Source: Metellina segmentata
Taxonomy: Eukaryota > Arthropoda > Arachnida > Araneae > Tetragnathidae
Length of the DNA: 64,000 bases
Direction: 5' to 3'
Assembly: GCA_947359465.1 (NCBI GenBank)
Contig: OX375874.1
Location: forward strand, 103,543,441 to 103,607,440
Positions 1-11,425 of this stretch are shown here, in pieces; within the stretch, counting starts at the first letter, position 1, and each line of letters begins with the position of its first letter. The position numbers were made by a program, and so were the translations under genes. The notes under the pieces are model-generated. The model did not search any database. It was not told where the DNA came from and worked only from the letters and a program-made list of their open reading frames with translations.

Positions 1-269
1 TAAATGGGAATGTTAGCAAACATATTCGAACGACCCTCGTTTGTTTCGAGATTAATTCATTTTGATTTCCTGAGAAACGGATTCAAGTAAAGCAAAATAA
101 ATTATTAGTTATCAACTGGCGTTCTTCAGTGCTTTTTCTACCTCAGCGATCGTTAAAAATAGAATAAAAATTTTAACTGATTTGAAATCTGGGTAAAATT
201 TTACATCTAGAAGATACCTTATATGTTTGATTTTCTTTTAATAAATAATTTAAAAAAAAAAAATTATAT

Positions 270-440
270 TTTTGTTTTGCGAAGCAAACTATCACCACGG
301 GCAATGTGATCCCCATGAAAAGAACTGTCACGGGCAACTCCGTTATGGCTGTTATCCAACAGGCTACAAATTCCCATTTGGTTTGCGAAGCAAACCAATA
401 ACCCCACAAAAGCAACTGGCACGGGCAACGCAGTGGCTAG
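270..440 (+). mobile_element. Helentron/Helitron-like 3' terminal region
   Basis: Two near-palindromic hairpins, GTTTGCGAAGCAAAC types at about 275-290 and 380-396, are each followed by a CACGGGCAA motif. The segment ends CACGGGCAACGCAGTGGCTAG at about 420-440. A hairpin followed by a short tail ending near CTAG is typical of Helitron/Helentron 3' ends. The CGTGAAAAGAACTGTCAYGGGCAA-type motif recurs on the minus strand in the elements at 9510-10096 and 28528-29193. The 5' end would lie outside the window and no protein is encoded. The class assignment is inference. Confidence 0.4.
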
Positions 441-1508
441 TATATATATAAAGCACAGTTGCCGTCTGTTCTATATAGAAATCTACACTGTTGGACCACT
501 CTCCTAAATTTAGCACACATTCTTTAGAACCCTGCGGCCAACGTAGGTTACATATTAACCTCTGTTCTGTTTGTTCTTGGGGTCTAAACCACTGCCATTT
601 TCTAGGAGGAATAACATAAAGCGAAAAACATTGCGAATAACATTAAGAAAAAAAAAACGATTGTGGTACTTAACACATTATTTTGTTTTACCATCATTGA
701 TGGAAAACTATTTTTCCAATCAAATTATTTTGCCAGCATTGCTGTAAAATATTATTTTAAAATTAAATTCTAATATTTATGTTTGAACTGATTTTTTATT
801 CCTTTCCATAACATAAATAATTCATGAATATTTCTTATGACATAAATAATTCATGAATATTTTCTGTTTTAAAAATATTTAATTTTATATGGCTTTGCAA
901 TGGAACACGAAAAGCCAAGCGAAAGATTGATAATAAAAGCGTAATTTTGATGCTCGGCATCTGGCAACGACCGAAATAATGTCTTTTTTTTATTTTTATA
1001 TTTGATTTAGAATTTTGTGTTAGTGTATTTGAGCTTTGACAACGATACGTTGCGGACGTATTTGAGCATTTGTAAGTATTATAAATAAGTTCTTTTTACA
1101 AATAACTCATTGTCTTTATCAATATTATTTAAAAATCTTTTTTTGAATGACTCTACTTCCGAATATACTCAGAAAGTCAAAATTTCCACACAAACTCATA
1201 TTTTTCGTGTTTCGGAACTCTGCATTTTTTTCAATGACCGGAATTTCGTTTCTGTTTGTTCATTGGTTCGTTTGAAATATTTTCGTTTGTTCATTGGTTA
1301 TTTTGATTTTAACATATCCTTTGATTGCATTGGTCCTTTAAAATTTTTTTTTCTGTGATAGCATTGGTTCATTTATTTGTATTTCTGCAGTTATGGAATT
1401 TTTATAGCATAACATTTTTTACGAAACGTTTAAGAGTTTTGTTTTTTTGCCATTTGTGGAAATTTCGTTTTTTTATTATTTTTCCCCGGAACATTTCTGA
1501 CTAAACAT

Positions 1509-1543
<35 letters not shown>

Positions 1544-2362
1544 TTTTAATATTTTTCTTTTTATAAAGCTTACTGTATTTAGAAGTTTCAGGGTATTCTT
1601 ACCCAACATTCGCAGCTTAGATTTTCTGCTGGTTCAAATGTGTTTTAGCTTAATACTTTTTGAGAAAGTTTTAGAAAAATATACTTTTCAAAACATTCTC
1701 AAATGTGTTTTCAAGCTTTCATTTTCCGTTGTAAAAAGAAAAATATTTTTTAAAGAAAAAGAGTTTTGAAATAATTCTTTCCTTGGCGACTTTAGAAGTT
1801 CGCCAAAAAAAATCGCCAAGGCCGTTGCCACCGCTTTTAAACGTAGAGTGTAACTGTACCTTTTTTTGTTTTTTGACAGAAGGCGCTTACTTGAAGTTGA
1901 ACTATTTTTGTGTAATTTAGTGAAACATTCGCTGGAAAGCAGCGATTTTCTTTCTTATAAACGCTGTAAAATCGATTTTCTGTTTGTTGAAAATTTTCAA
2001 TCCATTGAGTTTGCTTTGTCTACTTTAATAACGTTTATTTTTATAACAAGATCCATTATTCCACGTGTCGCTCAATGGAATTTTAAAGAAAAAAATTTAT
2101 TTGCTTCAAAATTAATTAAACAGGAATACCGTAAAAATTTTGTTTGCCCTCCTCATAATGATTATGAAATTCGAAACGTAGCATCCTTGGTTGCAAGAGT
2201 ACCACAAATAAAAAAAAATATCAATAGTAATAGGGAATATGCACTATGTCACAAAAGGTCCCAAAATGGTACTTTTTTCACAAATTCGATCATGAACAAT
2301 CCGAAAATCAACTTTAAAAATCTCAAAAAAGTTTAATTTAAGCGTAATAAGCGATTAAAAAA
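441..2362. other. AT-rich stretch with no recognised gene
   Basis: I see no coding region with family resemblance here. The open frames are short and made of low-complexity Phe/Ile/Asn-rich sequence. The only discrete structure is a (TTA)n microsatellite at about 1507-1543. Confidence 0.6.
1507..1543. repeat. (TTA)n microsatellite
   Basis: Uninterrupted TTA trinucleotide run of about 12 units. Confidence 0.9.
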
Positions 2363-2550
2363 CGCGTTGAAGTCACGTGACTGAAAACGGAGTGGAGCTT
2401 GGTGTGACGTCATAGTACATGAAATCTCTCGCTACATTGCATGTTATTTCAGGTTGCTTTCATTGATTTTACGCTAATTTTATTTTTTAAATAATTGTGT
2501 TGAATTATAGTCTTTACATTATTATTATAAAACAGATTTCTTCTTTAAAA

Positions 2551-2757
2551 ATGACGACTGTAGAACAAGGCTTTGTAAAAGGCCAGTCGGATAATCTACC
2601 TAAATTGGATGCTATATCCATGTTTTCTTTTTTGCGAAACCATCCAAATTTTATGGCAGTAGAAATGAAAGGCGTAAAAGCGAAGAGTATGATAATATTT
2701 TGTACACCATATTTATTTTTAAAAAACATGTATTTTTATATTGCTTTTAAAGAGTAG
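2551..2757 (+). pseudogene. N-terminal fragment of a SWIM/YqaJ-type protein
   Basis: The 68-codon frame from the internal ATG carries DNLPKLDAISMFSFL followed by VEMKGVKAK. This recalls the conserved start of arthropod SWIM zinc finger/YqaJ nuclease proteins (NLP-x-D-x-FL-x-E-x-RGVK). The match ends after VKAK and the frame continues into low-complexity sequence, so only the first 45 or so residues are meaningful. The family assignment is from memory of the pattern. The location inside a TIR pair suggests it is transposon cargo rather than a host gene. Confidence 0.45.
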
Positions 2758-3047
2758 TGCTATTATCAAAAAGTTGGACTTAAGAAAATAGAATATTAAT
2801 ATAGTTGTTCTCTTTTCCTTAATAAGTAACACAATTCATTCTGAAACAGATTTTTTTGTATAGATAATTAGAATAGTATATCAAATAAGAGCTTTATATT
2901 AGGAAAATAATTTCAAAGTAGATTAAAATTGTTGGGGTATTAAAATAGTGAATTTTGAAAGCTAACTTAAAATTAATTTTTCTACATTAATTACTACATT
3001 TAGCAACATTATTTTTGTTAGTTAATGAACAATAATTTTTTAAATAT

Positions 3048-3158
3048 ATTCAAGCGATAAAACGTAATGCACTAAAAGATGATCCAAAAGTAATATGTGT
3101 AGAGAAACTTATTGCGAGAATTGCAACTGCATTAAATATTGAACACAGCATTTGGTAG
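3048..3158 (+). pseudogene. internal fragment of the same YqaJ-type protein
   Basis: The frame reads IKRNALKDDPKVICVEKL and then runs to a stop. The NA-L-K-x-P-K-V-x-CVE-L pattern resembles the segment just before the YqaJ nuclease fold in the same protein family. A pyrimidine-poor AG precedes it, so it could be a decayed exon. The catalytic part of the nuclease is absent, so the element could not make an active protein. Confidence 0.35.
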
Positions 3159-3945
3159 TCCAACATTTTAAACCATGAAGAAGGTAATGTGATAATTTGA
3201 TTAAAATTGCAAGAATTTGAATTCTATAATACTTATCATTCAGTTTAAAGAAGAAATATGACACAGTTTTAACAACTGCAAATTAATTATCATGAGTATA
3301 ATAATTCAATGTTTATTGATGTTAGCTCTCTTTATATTTTTTTAACCAGTTTTGATTTATAAATATATAGTATTCCTATATTTATTTATTAAATTCTTTT
3401 TCATGAAACAAGAAATTCTGCATTATGAGTGACTTGATACTGAAAGAATATTTTTTCGTTTTAGCAAAAACACAAGTAGTTATCCACAAGATTAAATCAC
3501 ACAATTCTTAATTAAAAACAATTAAAAATACAAATAATTTTTGGTATTTTAAACTTACCAAAAATGATCTTCACAGCAATGCAAGCAAGAAGTAGAACAC
3601 AGCTTTTTGTTTTCCTTTTAATCTCTTTTCATAACGCTGCACCATCTTCTACGAACTTGTTCACATTTTGGTACAACAAAAAAAAATACTTTTTTGGTGT
3701 TTTAATCGTTGAATTATGACACAAACGGAACAATACAATATTTGTAATTTTTCTTTTTAACTATTTTCGAACCTTCCATTGCTGAATTAATCAAAAATCT
3801 GTAAATATAAGACTACTAAAAAGATACCCATAGAGATAACACAGTTCAAGGAACGCTTGATGGGAAAATCATGTACTATGACGTCACAGGCAAAAATCGT
3901 CAGCGACTGCAGTTTTTCGTTTTAAGTGACGTCACCGCAATTTGA

Positions 3946-5437
3946 AAAGTGTTTTAAATATAATTAATGTCGTCAGATTGCAGTTTAAGTGGCATTTTTC
4001 TACGTAGTTTTTCGTGCTCTTTCATTTTAAAATGAATTTGAAAATCATGCATATTGTCCATTCTAAGTGTAAGACTAAATGCCTGAAGTTCGTCTTTTTT
4101 ACTGACTATGAACTTACGGGGCATTCGTAATCACTAAAAATCAACCTCTAGAGCTGTCACCTTTGCAGTTTGTCTTAACATCAGAAACGCGATTTTCTAT
4201 GAAATGCATTATATAGATGGATGTATCATGTTTTTTAATATTTGCGTCCGAAGTAAATTGTAGAAGCTATGAAAAAGTTAAACGATGTTATAAATAATTA
4301 TTTTCCATACACTTAAATGATGCTTGCATTTTTCTATGAAAGAGAAGTGATTATTCTAATCACTTTCAATCAACATTTAGCCAATTAAACGCAGGATATT
4401 TCTGCTAGTTATTATATAAAAAATATCTTATATAGAGCACACTGATCGCGAATGAAATCGGAACAGATACAAATACTATATTCTGATTAAATGCTTTTAT
4501 GTTTTAACAACAATAAATTTTCGATTTTCTGAATTATGTTTTAACGAAAATAAAACAACGAAGTAACATTAAACTGACAACAAGAATTCTGATACACTAA
4601 ATTCCATTTTAAATATTGAACGACTGCATCAGCAAAGCAAAAACGTAAGAATGACAAAAATAATAATATGATAAATTCTATTTCAAATATGAATTACAGA
4701 AAACTTTACAAGAACTTTTAAGTGCAAGTCCATAGCAACAACGGAAAAACATAAGAATAACAATTCTTGCACGTCTAAATTCTAAAATAAAAAGTTGAAC
4801 CATAAAATACAAACGATCAGAACAATAACTAGAAAAATGCAAGCTGCAAAATATATCCAATTGCCACAGTCACAGAGATAACTGTATAGCAAGTTTTGAA
4901 AGAGAACTAGCTTTCAGTAAAAATGCTACGTTGCATTACTTTCCGACTTGCATTCGTCGCCATAGTTAACATTGGAACAACATTGGCCGCACTTTTACAT
5001 TTTGGGAAATCTGAAACCTTTGGACCGCTTAGTGCTCATTGCAATTTGTGCGATTGGTTTGAATATACGAACGAGCAAACACCATATTCGAGGGCATTAA
5101 AAATAAGACCTTCAGTGTGGCCACTTAAGTGTAACAAAAAATTATGCGCGTTCTCCAGTGAGACATTTTAAGTCAAGCAAAATAGAGATGGTAATACATG
5201 TTTCCTATACGTTTTCTGATCGCGACGTCAGTAAACTTGTTCTTCGAATACAATTTCAACACTCCGCGCTAAAAACTACAAATTGATTGGTCAACGCTAA
5301 ATTTTGTCAAAATGGCAATGAAATGCATTCAGCAAAAGTTAAAAACAAATTTTCAACATGTTCTTTTTTGTTTGTTTGCTCTGAAAATCACACTCATAAA
5401 TTTTTCATAATGTCAGTAGATGTAAAATTTCACTAAT
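3946..5437. other. no recognised gene
   Basis: AT-rich sequence. An 82-codon frame at 4923-5171 starts with an ATG and a hydrophobic stretch (residues 6-26), giving it a signal-peptide-like look, and contains several Cys. It resembles nothing I know and has no supporting context, so it is not called as a gene. Confidence 0.5.
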
Positions 5438-6224
5438 CAGTAGGGCAACTTTTTAGTTGCAGTAAAAATGGGAAAAATTGCATTTGCATTTATGGAAATT
5501 AAGTTGCATTTATTTTTGAAACACAAAAATCTAAAATAAATTATTGGTTAAAATGAAAAAATTCAATATATATTGACAATTTTAGTCGTGTACAACTTTA
5601 TTATAATACATCATTAAATACAGAAGAATGATGAATGGCCTTTCCTTGACCAGTAATTGATTTAATATTTAAAAACTGCTCCAATTGCAGTCTTATAATG
5701 TGCTCTATCGGTTAGCAGAAGTGCAAAATCCTTTCGCTCAATATTCAGAGATTTTAAAAAGTTATTTACAAGGCAAACAACATATTGATGATCGACACTC
5801 ACCTCACAAACTCTGGAGTCGAAAATGCAAGTTTCCTCGGGATTATCAAGAGTGCCAACCAATGTGTACTTACGATTTATTTCACTTTCGTCTCTTAGGA
5901 CGAACACCTTTTTTCTATGAACTTGTTTGATCCGCAATACTTCGGCGTTCGCAAGATCAGACACACGTGATCAAAGAGTTGATTGAGAGGGCAAAAAATG
6001 AAATAGTAATTTCATATTAATTAATTTTAAGCTAAATTTTAAAAAGTTGCAGGTGGTTGCATTTATGCAAAAAGTTGCATTTATGCAGAAAGTTGTATTT
6101 ATGTATCGGTTATAACTTACTTATAATACACCCCATGTAAGAGGAATTTTGGTTTTAGTACTTTACATGCAGCGTAGAACGTGTGAAAAAAAAGTTGCAT
6201 TTGTTGCAAAAAGTTGTCCTACTG
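5438..6224 (-). mobile_element. hAT-like remnant
   Basis: The ends begin CAGTAGGGCAACTTTTT (5438) and, on the opposite strand, CAGTAGGACAACTTTTT (6224 inward). Starting with CAG is usual for hAT termini. Subterminal AGTTGCATTTATG motifs are repeated near both ends (about 5500 and 6044-6110). The 787 bp element contains a minus-strand transposase-like fragment. The 8 bp flanks (TCACTAAT and ATCAGATA) do not match, so no target duplication survives. Confidence 0.5.
5662..5964 (-). pseudogene. fragment of a hAT/CGGBP1-like protein
   Basis: The 100-codon minus frame ends with LNIERKDFALLLTDRAHYK and KTAIGAVFK. This matches the pattern of hAT-derived CGGBP1-like proteins in arthropods, in which an LLTD-x-A-x-YMKKA block carries a catalytic-region Asp. 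No BED finger or C-terminal dimerisation block is present. It sits inside the CAGTAGG-ended element and is read as its degraded transposase. Confidence 0.45.
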
Positions 6225-7533
6225 ATCAGATATAATGTTGAGCTCAATAACTGTCTCAAACAAAATAAACTAAAAAATTTTAAATGCAACATCTGAACTG
6301 GTAAAAGAGAGCATGTGACGGATTGTGGTTCGGAATTTTTTCAGTGAGTTGTTTACGAACTAAATCTTTAATTTAACAGAAGAATGATAAGTTGGAAACA
6401 TCGTTTGCAACGTTCTGAATTCCTTTTTTTAAGTATTAAATTGTATACCTCATAGAGGTAGCTGAAATTCTGAATATTTTATTCTGAATTATTTTAATTT
6501 AATTTAAACGAAGTTCGCATACTCAAAGTTATCAAGTAGTGATTGTTTCTGTTATACCAATTAGGTCCCTACGTTTGAAAGAATTAGGTCTGAAAATTTT
6601 GTGCATCAACTTTTTATTTTCTGTAGAATTTGAACAGTCATAATCAATTTTTTCGTTCAAAGGATCCGTATTCCCATCAATTTTATGTATGAAAGTTTGT
6701 TCTGTACAAATCAGAATTCTTAGTTATCATAGCATTTAAGATAATAGTAGAAAATCTGGTAACATATTATAGCAAAAAGTGAGAAAAAAAAATAGAATAA
6801 TAGACAACTATTTGATATTTGCTTTAGCAAACTAAAAAGGACGAACATCTTTTAGGCAGTGAAAATATCACCAACTCTTCAGTTACTTTTTTAAATATTT
6901 TAAAGTGAGAAATACGAAAAACGAGTTGGAGCATCTATGAGAGGCTTTTTTCTCAAACTAAACATAGGTGGCGGTAGTATTTCTGCCGCATAACGTATTT
7001 CCTGTTTACTTGGACTTGTTTTACGAATAAGACGTCAGCACTTCGCTACTAAAAATTCTAAACTGATATAATGATTGATGATAAACCAACGCCTATAAGG
7101 TAAAAATCCAAAGGCGTCAAACGGTTATGAACTACATTTCAATATAACCTCAATATATATCATTCATGAAATTTGGGTAGCGATCTTTTCATCAGGTTTG
7201 TTTGTTTACACTAAAAATCCTTCTTATACAGAAGTCAGCTGCAAAGAATTCAAGGTAACTGCTACATTGTATTGCATTGATACAATTCAGAAACATACAC
7301 ATTCGGTTTCAAAAAAATCTGTGTAATTTAATCGCTAACATGAATTTTACCCCTCAAAATTTATTGGAAACAACCTACTATCTTGGCTAACTAGGTAGTG
7401 GCTCATTTTCTGGAATCAATGTCTGTAAGCCGTAATCAACAGGTCTTTTCAAATACCGTGATTTCATTTTTCTAATTTACACAATCTCAATCTTTAGATG
7501 AGAAAGTTTATGAAAAAACATCTCTCCTTCCAG
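6225..7533. other. 5' flank of the NELF-E-like gene; no recognised feature
   Basis: AT-rich sequence without a recognisable coding region. It should contain the promoter and any upstream exon of the gene starting near 7534. Possible donors such as AAG|GTAACT near 7250 are present, but none can be chosen with confidence. Confidence 0.4.
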
Positions 7534-7564
7534 GACCAATATTACCATCTACGAGCTTGTTGAA

Positions 7565-7926
7565 ATGGAATCTTCCGTGAATGAATGGCTAGATGGGCCT
7601 CTGATGAGACCAGAAGCGTTAAAGAAATTATTTCAAGACATAAAATTCACAAAGGAAGAAAGGGAATTGAAATCGAAGTACAGTATCCTAAGAAGGCAGA
7701 AGGAAAAACTCAAGTCTTTTCAGAACAATGAAAATAAAGACAACTGTGATGTGGTAAGTAAAAAAGCTGTTCCTTCGACCACTGTTTCCCAAGATGACTT
7801 GAAAAAGACAGCTATAGAAGTCTTGAAATCCAGAGGTCTACGCAAGAATCTTATTTCCGACAAAGAGACAAAAGATTTCAAAAAAGCCACCAAGCAAAAT
7901 GGAGAAACCAATGTTGGACAGAAGAG
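7565..7926 (+). CDS. Nelf-E: NELF-E-like protein, N-terminal exon
   Basis: Negative elongation factor E is the RNA-binding subunit of NELF, which holds promoter-proximally paused RNA polymerase II in the nucleus. This exon encodes about 120 residues. Residues 27-52 (FTKEERELKSKYSILRRQKE, then Lys-rich) match the conserved NELF-E N-terminal helix, in which an EEE-x-L-x-KKY-x-L-x-KKKKAL pattern forms a coiled coil. Residues 75-95 (DLKKTAIEVLKSRG) match the following A-x-x-LIKSGAI-type segment. The frame ends at a donor AAGAG|GTAAAT (7926/7927) that leaves two bases of a codon. The frame stays open upstream of the ATG to an acceptor-like CTTCCAG|G at 7533, so the true start may be in an earlier exon. 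It joins the exon at 16586 in frame. Intermediate exons cannot be excluded. Confidence 0.7.
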
Positions 7927-8849
7927 GTAAATGATCATTTTCATCTTTTTTAAAATTAGTTTTACATATATTATTTTTCTTACGTGAGAACTATCCTAAA
8001 CTTTATTTAAAAAGTATTTTTTAATAAAGGATAGAAACCTTTAAAACTATTTTAAAAATTAATAGGAGAAGTTATCAAATTTTTTTTCTCCAAATAATTG
8101 GTATAAAATTTCTAAAAAACATTAAACACAGCATGTACATCAAGTCTTGGATTTTTAAGAGTGTAATTTTATGTGCACTTTGGTGAACCAAAAAATTCGA
8201 ATCAAATAGCTATAGTTAAGAACTTGTACCGGGCACTCCTAAAGATAGTCTCTTTATAGCCATAAGAAGATATTTTCTGATTAGGAAAAAACTGTAGGGG
8301 AAAATTTGTAAAGGTTACCCTAAGGATAGTGATTTTATAGTCATAGGAGCTTTCTTTCTGAATCAAAAATATCTTCCGTTAAAGAAATTTCCAGAACACG
8401 AGTCAATTATATAAAATCAACGCTTATAATGATTGCATCAAGGGACCTTACATACTAGTTATGAATGGAAAAGAGAATTATTTTTCTTCCGATCAAATGT
8501 TAATAAACATTAATTATTTGAATTTTTAATGATTACTGAATATTTAGGTAGTTTATTATAGTTGTTTTGGTGCAGTATAGGTAAAATGATAATTTCATTT
8601 GATACTAATTTCATTTACTGTTCAACGAACGGGAATGTAACGGAAACTGTCTTTCGTGTTGGTTATTTTCTTTTTCTTTCGCTCTGAATTAATTTCTCAT
8701 TTCTAAATATTGTGTACTTTTTAGTTGTAAGTGGCAACTGTGCAAGATCAAGAGATAAAAAAAGAATCACGAATTAATATCATTAATACAATTTTTTTTC
8801 CGACAACTTTATTTGCTGTTGTTTTGTTTTAAATATTTATTATTTTAAT

Positions 8850-8914
8850 AAATTGTCGTTCCCTGTTCATCACACGCAACACAACTACAAAGTATTCGAC
8901 TTAAAATGGCAGGT
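8850..8914 (+). other. possible short first exon ending ATGGCAG|GTAAGT
   Basis: CTTAAAATGGCAG|GTAAGTAAG combines an ATG in a reasonable context with a near-perfect 5' splice site. This is how many first coding exons end. Joined to the acceptor at 16585 it would hit a stop after a few codons, so it does not belong to the NELF-E-like reading frame. No partner exon was recognised. It may be chance. Confidence 0.2.
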
Positions 8915-9509
8915 AAGTAAGAATAAATCAAATTTTAAGCATAATTATGCCGTTATTGAAAGAATAATGCCGTTGTTGAAAGAATAACAATATTAAAAAA
9001 AAAATCCGAACTAGTACTTTTCAAACATTAAAACATTCTTTGTCAGAATGACAGGAGAAGAAAGATAATTCCAAATCTCACTCGAAATCGTCTTTTGTAG
9101 TAGTAACCTTCATTTTTTGCTTTGTCATACAGTAAGGTTGCGATGTATGTGAAATGTATTACATGAATGGATATGCATGTGTAGTATCTGTGTCCAAAGT
9201 AAGTTGTAGAAATTATAAAGATGGCGAAAAATGTTAAAATATTATTTTTTCTACATTGTATTAAATACATTGTAACTAAAATATTATTTTATTCTACTTA
9301 GTACCAACTAAAATTTATAATTAAATAAAAACTTTCGAAAACTGTATCAGAGACGAAAAACATGACTTATAAGTTTAAAGTAAAAAAATGCCGAATCGCC
9401 TTCGCACAATCGAATGGGGTGAAATTGAAACAGAAGTTCAGTATCTAATTGTGGTAACATGAGATTGAGATGTGCTTTTTGCCATGCATTTTATTGGAAA
9501 CTTGCAGGC

Positions 9510-10096
9510 CAGCACGGCGTTGCCCATGACAGTTCTTTTCGTGTCTTTACTGATACTGAAAACGTTAAAAGAAGAAACAATAATTTTAAGAAAGAGTCCC
9601 ACCTCCACCCGACGTGACATTTCGTAATGAATATCTTCGTCAAATGCGGTCAAATTCGTTCTGCGAAAATATGAAAGCTACGATTAAAAATTATTTATTT
9701 AAAGAAAATCATATTTAAGATATCGATCCAGTGTAAAATTTCCCGCAGATTTCAAAACCGCTGAAACTTTTACTCCATCTTTAACGATAGCGAAGATAGA
9801 AACTTGGACTAAAGAATAAAAGAGGAATAAACTCCACTTCAAAATTTTTATTTGTTTAAGGTCGCTTCGCTGGAATCGTTTGTGCCGTTTGAAAAAAATA
9901 AATTCAGAATGTATGGTTACCATTCTAAGGAAAACGTAAAAAACAAATGTTAATAAATTAATTAAAAAATGTTCTCGATTAAATTTTAAAATTCGGGCTT
10001 CGCACTAAATTAGGACTATCTGTGTACCAAATTTCAGGACTGTAAGTGGTATAGATCGTCCGAAAACACACAAACACTTCCTTTTATAATAGTAGA
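9510..10096 (-). mobile_element. Helentron-like non-autonomous element
   Basis: Read on the minus strand it begins TCTACTATTATAAAAGGAAG (10096 inward) and ends near CATGGGCAACGCCGTGCTGG (about 9513). The start and the CACGAAAAGAACTGTCATGGGCAA end are shared with the copy at 28528-29193. The end motif is also shared with 300-440. The interior carries the same CTCCATCTTTAACG/AAATTTTAAAATTCGGG blocks as the second copy. No protein is encoded. TCTACTATTATAAAA starts are characteristic of Helentrons in many animals. Confidence 0.5.
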
Positions 10097-10555
10097 GATA
10101 AGAAATGACGCCAGTAAAAGTAATGGAAATGCTGCCATTGGTTATAATTTTGTTTCACTTGGAGGTAAAAAATTCATTATTTGTTTTCAAGATACTAATC
10201 CCCCCTCAGCCTACCCAGAGGTGCATGGCTAAACGAGAGGTGAAAGGGAGAACATTTGTTAGGCCCTATAAGGTCCTCAGTGTCCTTAGTCTAACTGGAC
10301 AATCAAAATACAATTAATATAGAACAAATCGCTATAACAAAACAATTATTCAGAAGAAAATACAAGTAATGAAAAAAGTAATATTAGACACCGTAGTTAC
10401 CTTGCATCCTGTACGACTATTTAAATTCTTAAGAGACTAGAGAGGTTATCAAATTTACAAGTGAACATCGAAAACAGACAATGGAAAACGTAAACATGAT
10501 GATGAAACATGTATTACACGCTTCTACATACAAATGCATATACACTTATACACAT

Positions 10556-10559
10556 ACAT

Positions 10560-10602
<43 letters not shown>
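10556..10602. repeat. (AC)n/(AT)n compound microsatellite
   Basis: ACACAC run followed directly by a TATATA run. Confidence 0.9.
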
Positions 10603-10605
<3 letters not shown>

Positions 10606-10978
10606 CTTAAATAAGAGGAAATTCAAGAAATAAAAACCAAAAGGAATTTATTGAAAACAAAAGTGTTGGTGGATCAGGGCGTCATCAGGGGGAGCCTGAC
10701 CCATACAACACGAAATGGTGTTTTCTACGAATATGAGCAGCAAAATGCTAAGAAATTGCTCATATACTCCCCCAAACACCATTACAAGCAAATAAAAAAA
10801 AAATTGAAATAAGAAAATTTAAATCAAACCTGCAGCAGCAGTCGGGAGACCGGCAACACCAAGTCATAAGATCGCATCAAATGCCGCTACTCAGTTCAAC
10901 AAACCACCAACTCAAATGACTCAGAGAAAATGACGAGAATGATCTTTCATTAAATTACGTATTTGAATGATATATATA
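10603..10978. other. unassigned sequence between microsatellite and LTR
   Basis: This intronic stretch contains GGAGCCTGACCCATACAACA- and CAGCAGCAGTCGGGAGACCGG-type blocks of higher GC than the surroundings, suggesting an old repeat. I could not classify it. It ends in a TA run into which the Gypsy element inserted. Confidence 0.4.
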
Positions 10979-11313
10979 TGTAGGAACGGAATTCTTTCGC
11001 CTCCCCACCTACTACCGAAAGGAGAAAGGGACTATTTCATCCAGGAAACGGAACACCACGAACGCTAAGGGGAAAAGGCTTGATCCCTTGCCCGCGGCGG
11101 AGGGTCTTCAGTTTTTTGTGTGATCGGAGAGAGTTGAGACCTGTGTGGCCGCTCTTCCGTGCTTTTTTTATGCGAATCTATTGAGACCTCTGTGGCTCAT
11201 ATGTGTACCATCTTCAATTATTTTAATAAATGTTACGTTTTACAACACGTGGACTCATTCCAAAATACCATATCAAGTAATAGCTACAGTGCCATTCCAG
11301 TGTTGACATCACA
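10979..11313 (+). repeat. 5' LTR of the intronic Gypsy element
   Basis: Begins TGTAGGAACGG and ends TTGACATCACA, with an AATAAA at 11225-11230. It is followed by TGGTGCCGGGATTGCCCC, which starts with TGG and is the likely tRNA primer-binding site (about 11324-11341). Confidence 0.92.
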
Positions 11314-11425
11314 AAATGGGAGCTGGTGCCGGGATTGCCCCATGCAAATTGAACGTGGACTAGAACCCTAGAGAGCCATCATCATCGCAAACTGTGAGTA
11401 CATTTTGCTCATTTTTAAGATAAAG

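Larger units (their letters stand above)
2363..3945. mobile_element. TIR element carrying YqaJ/SWIM-type protein fragments
   Basis: A perfect 20 bp inverted repeat, TGTGACGTCATAGTACATGA at 2403-2422 and its complement at 3869-3888, bounds about 1.5 kb. Outside it, a second weaker inverted match continues (GCGTTGAAGTCAC near 2368; its counterpart GTGACGTCACCGC near 3926). The interval holds two plus-strand fragments resembling arthropod SWIM/YqaJ proteins. The simplest reading is a DNA transposon remnant or a non-autonomous derivative of one. No target duplication was recognised, so the exact ends are uncertain. Confidence 0.5.

Noticed and set aside
1866..2336. 156-codon plus frame with Phe/Asn-rich sequence
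   Set aside because: No ATG context, no domain, low complexity and no second copy. Better explained by AT-rich chance.
4923..5171. 82-codon frame with a signal-peptide-like start and several Cys, possibly a small secreted peptide
   Set aside because: The Cys spacing matches no peptide family I know, and there is no intron, poly(A) or paralogue support. Left as unassigned.
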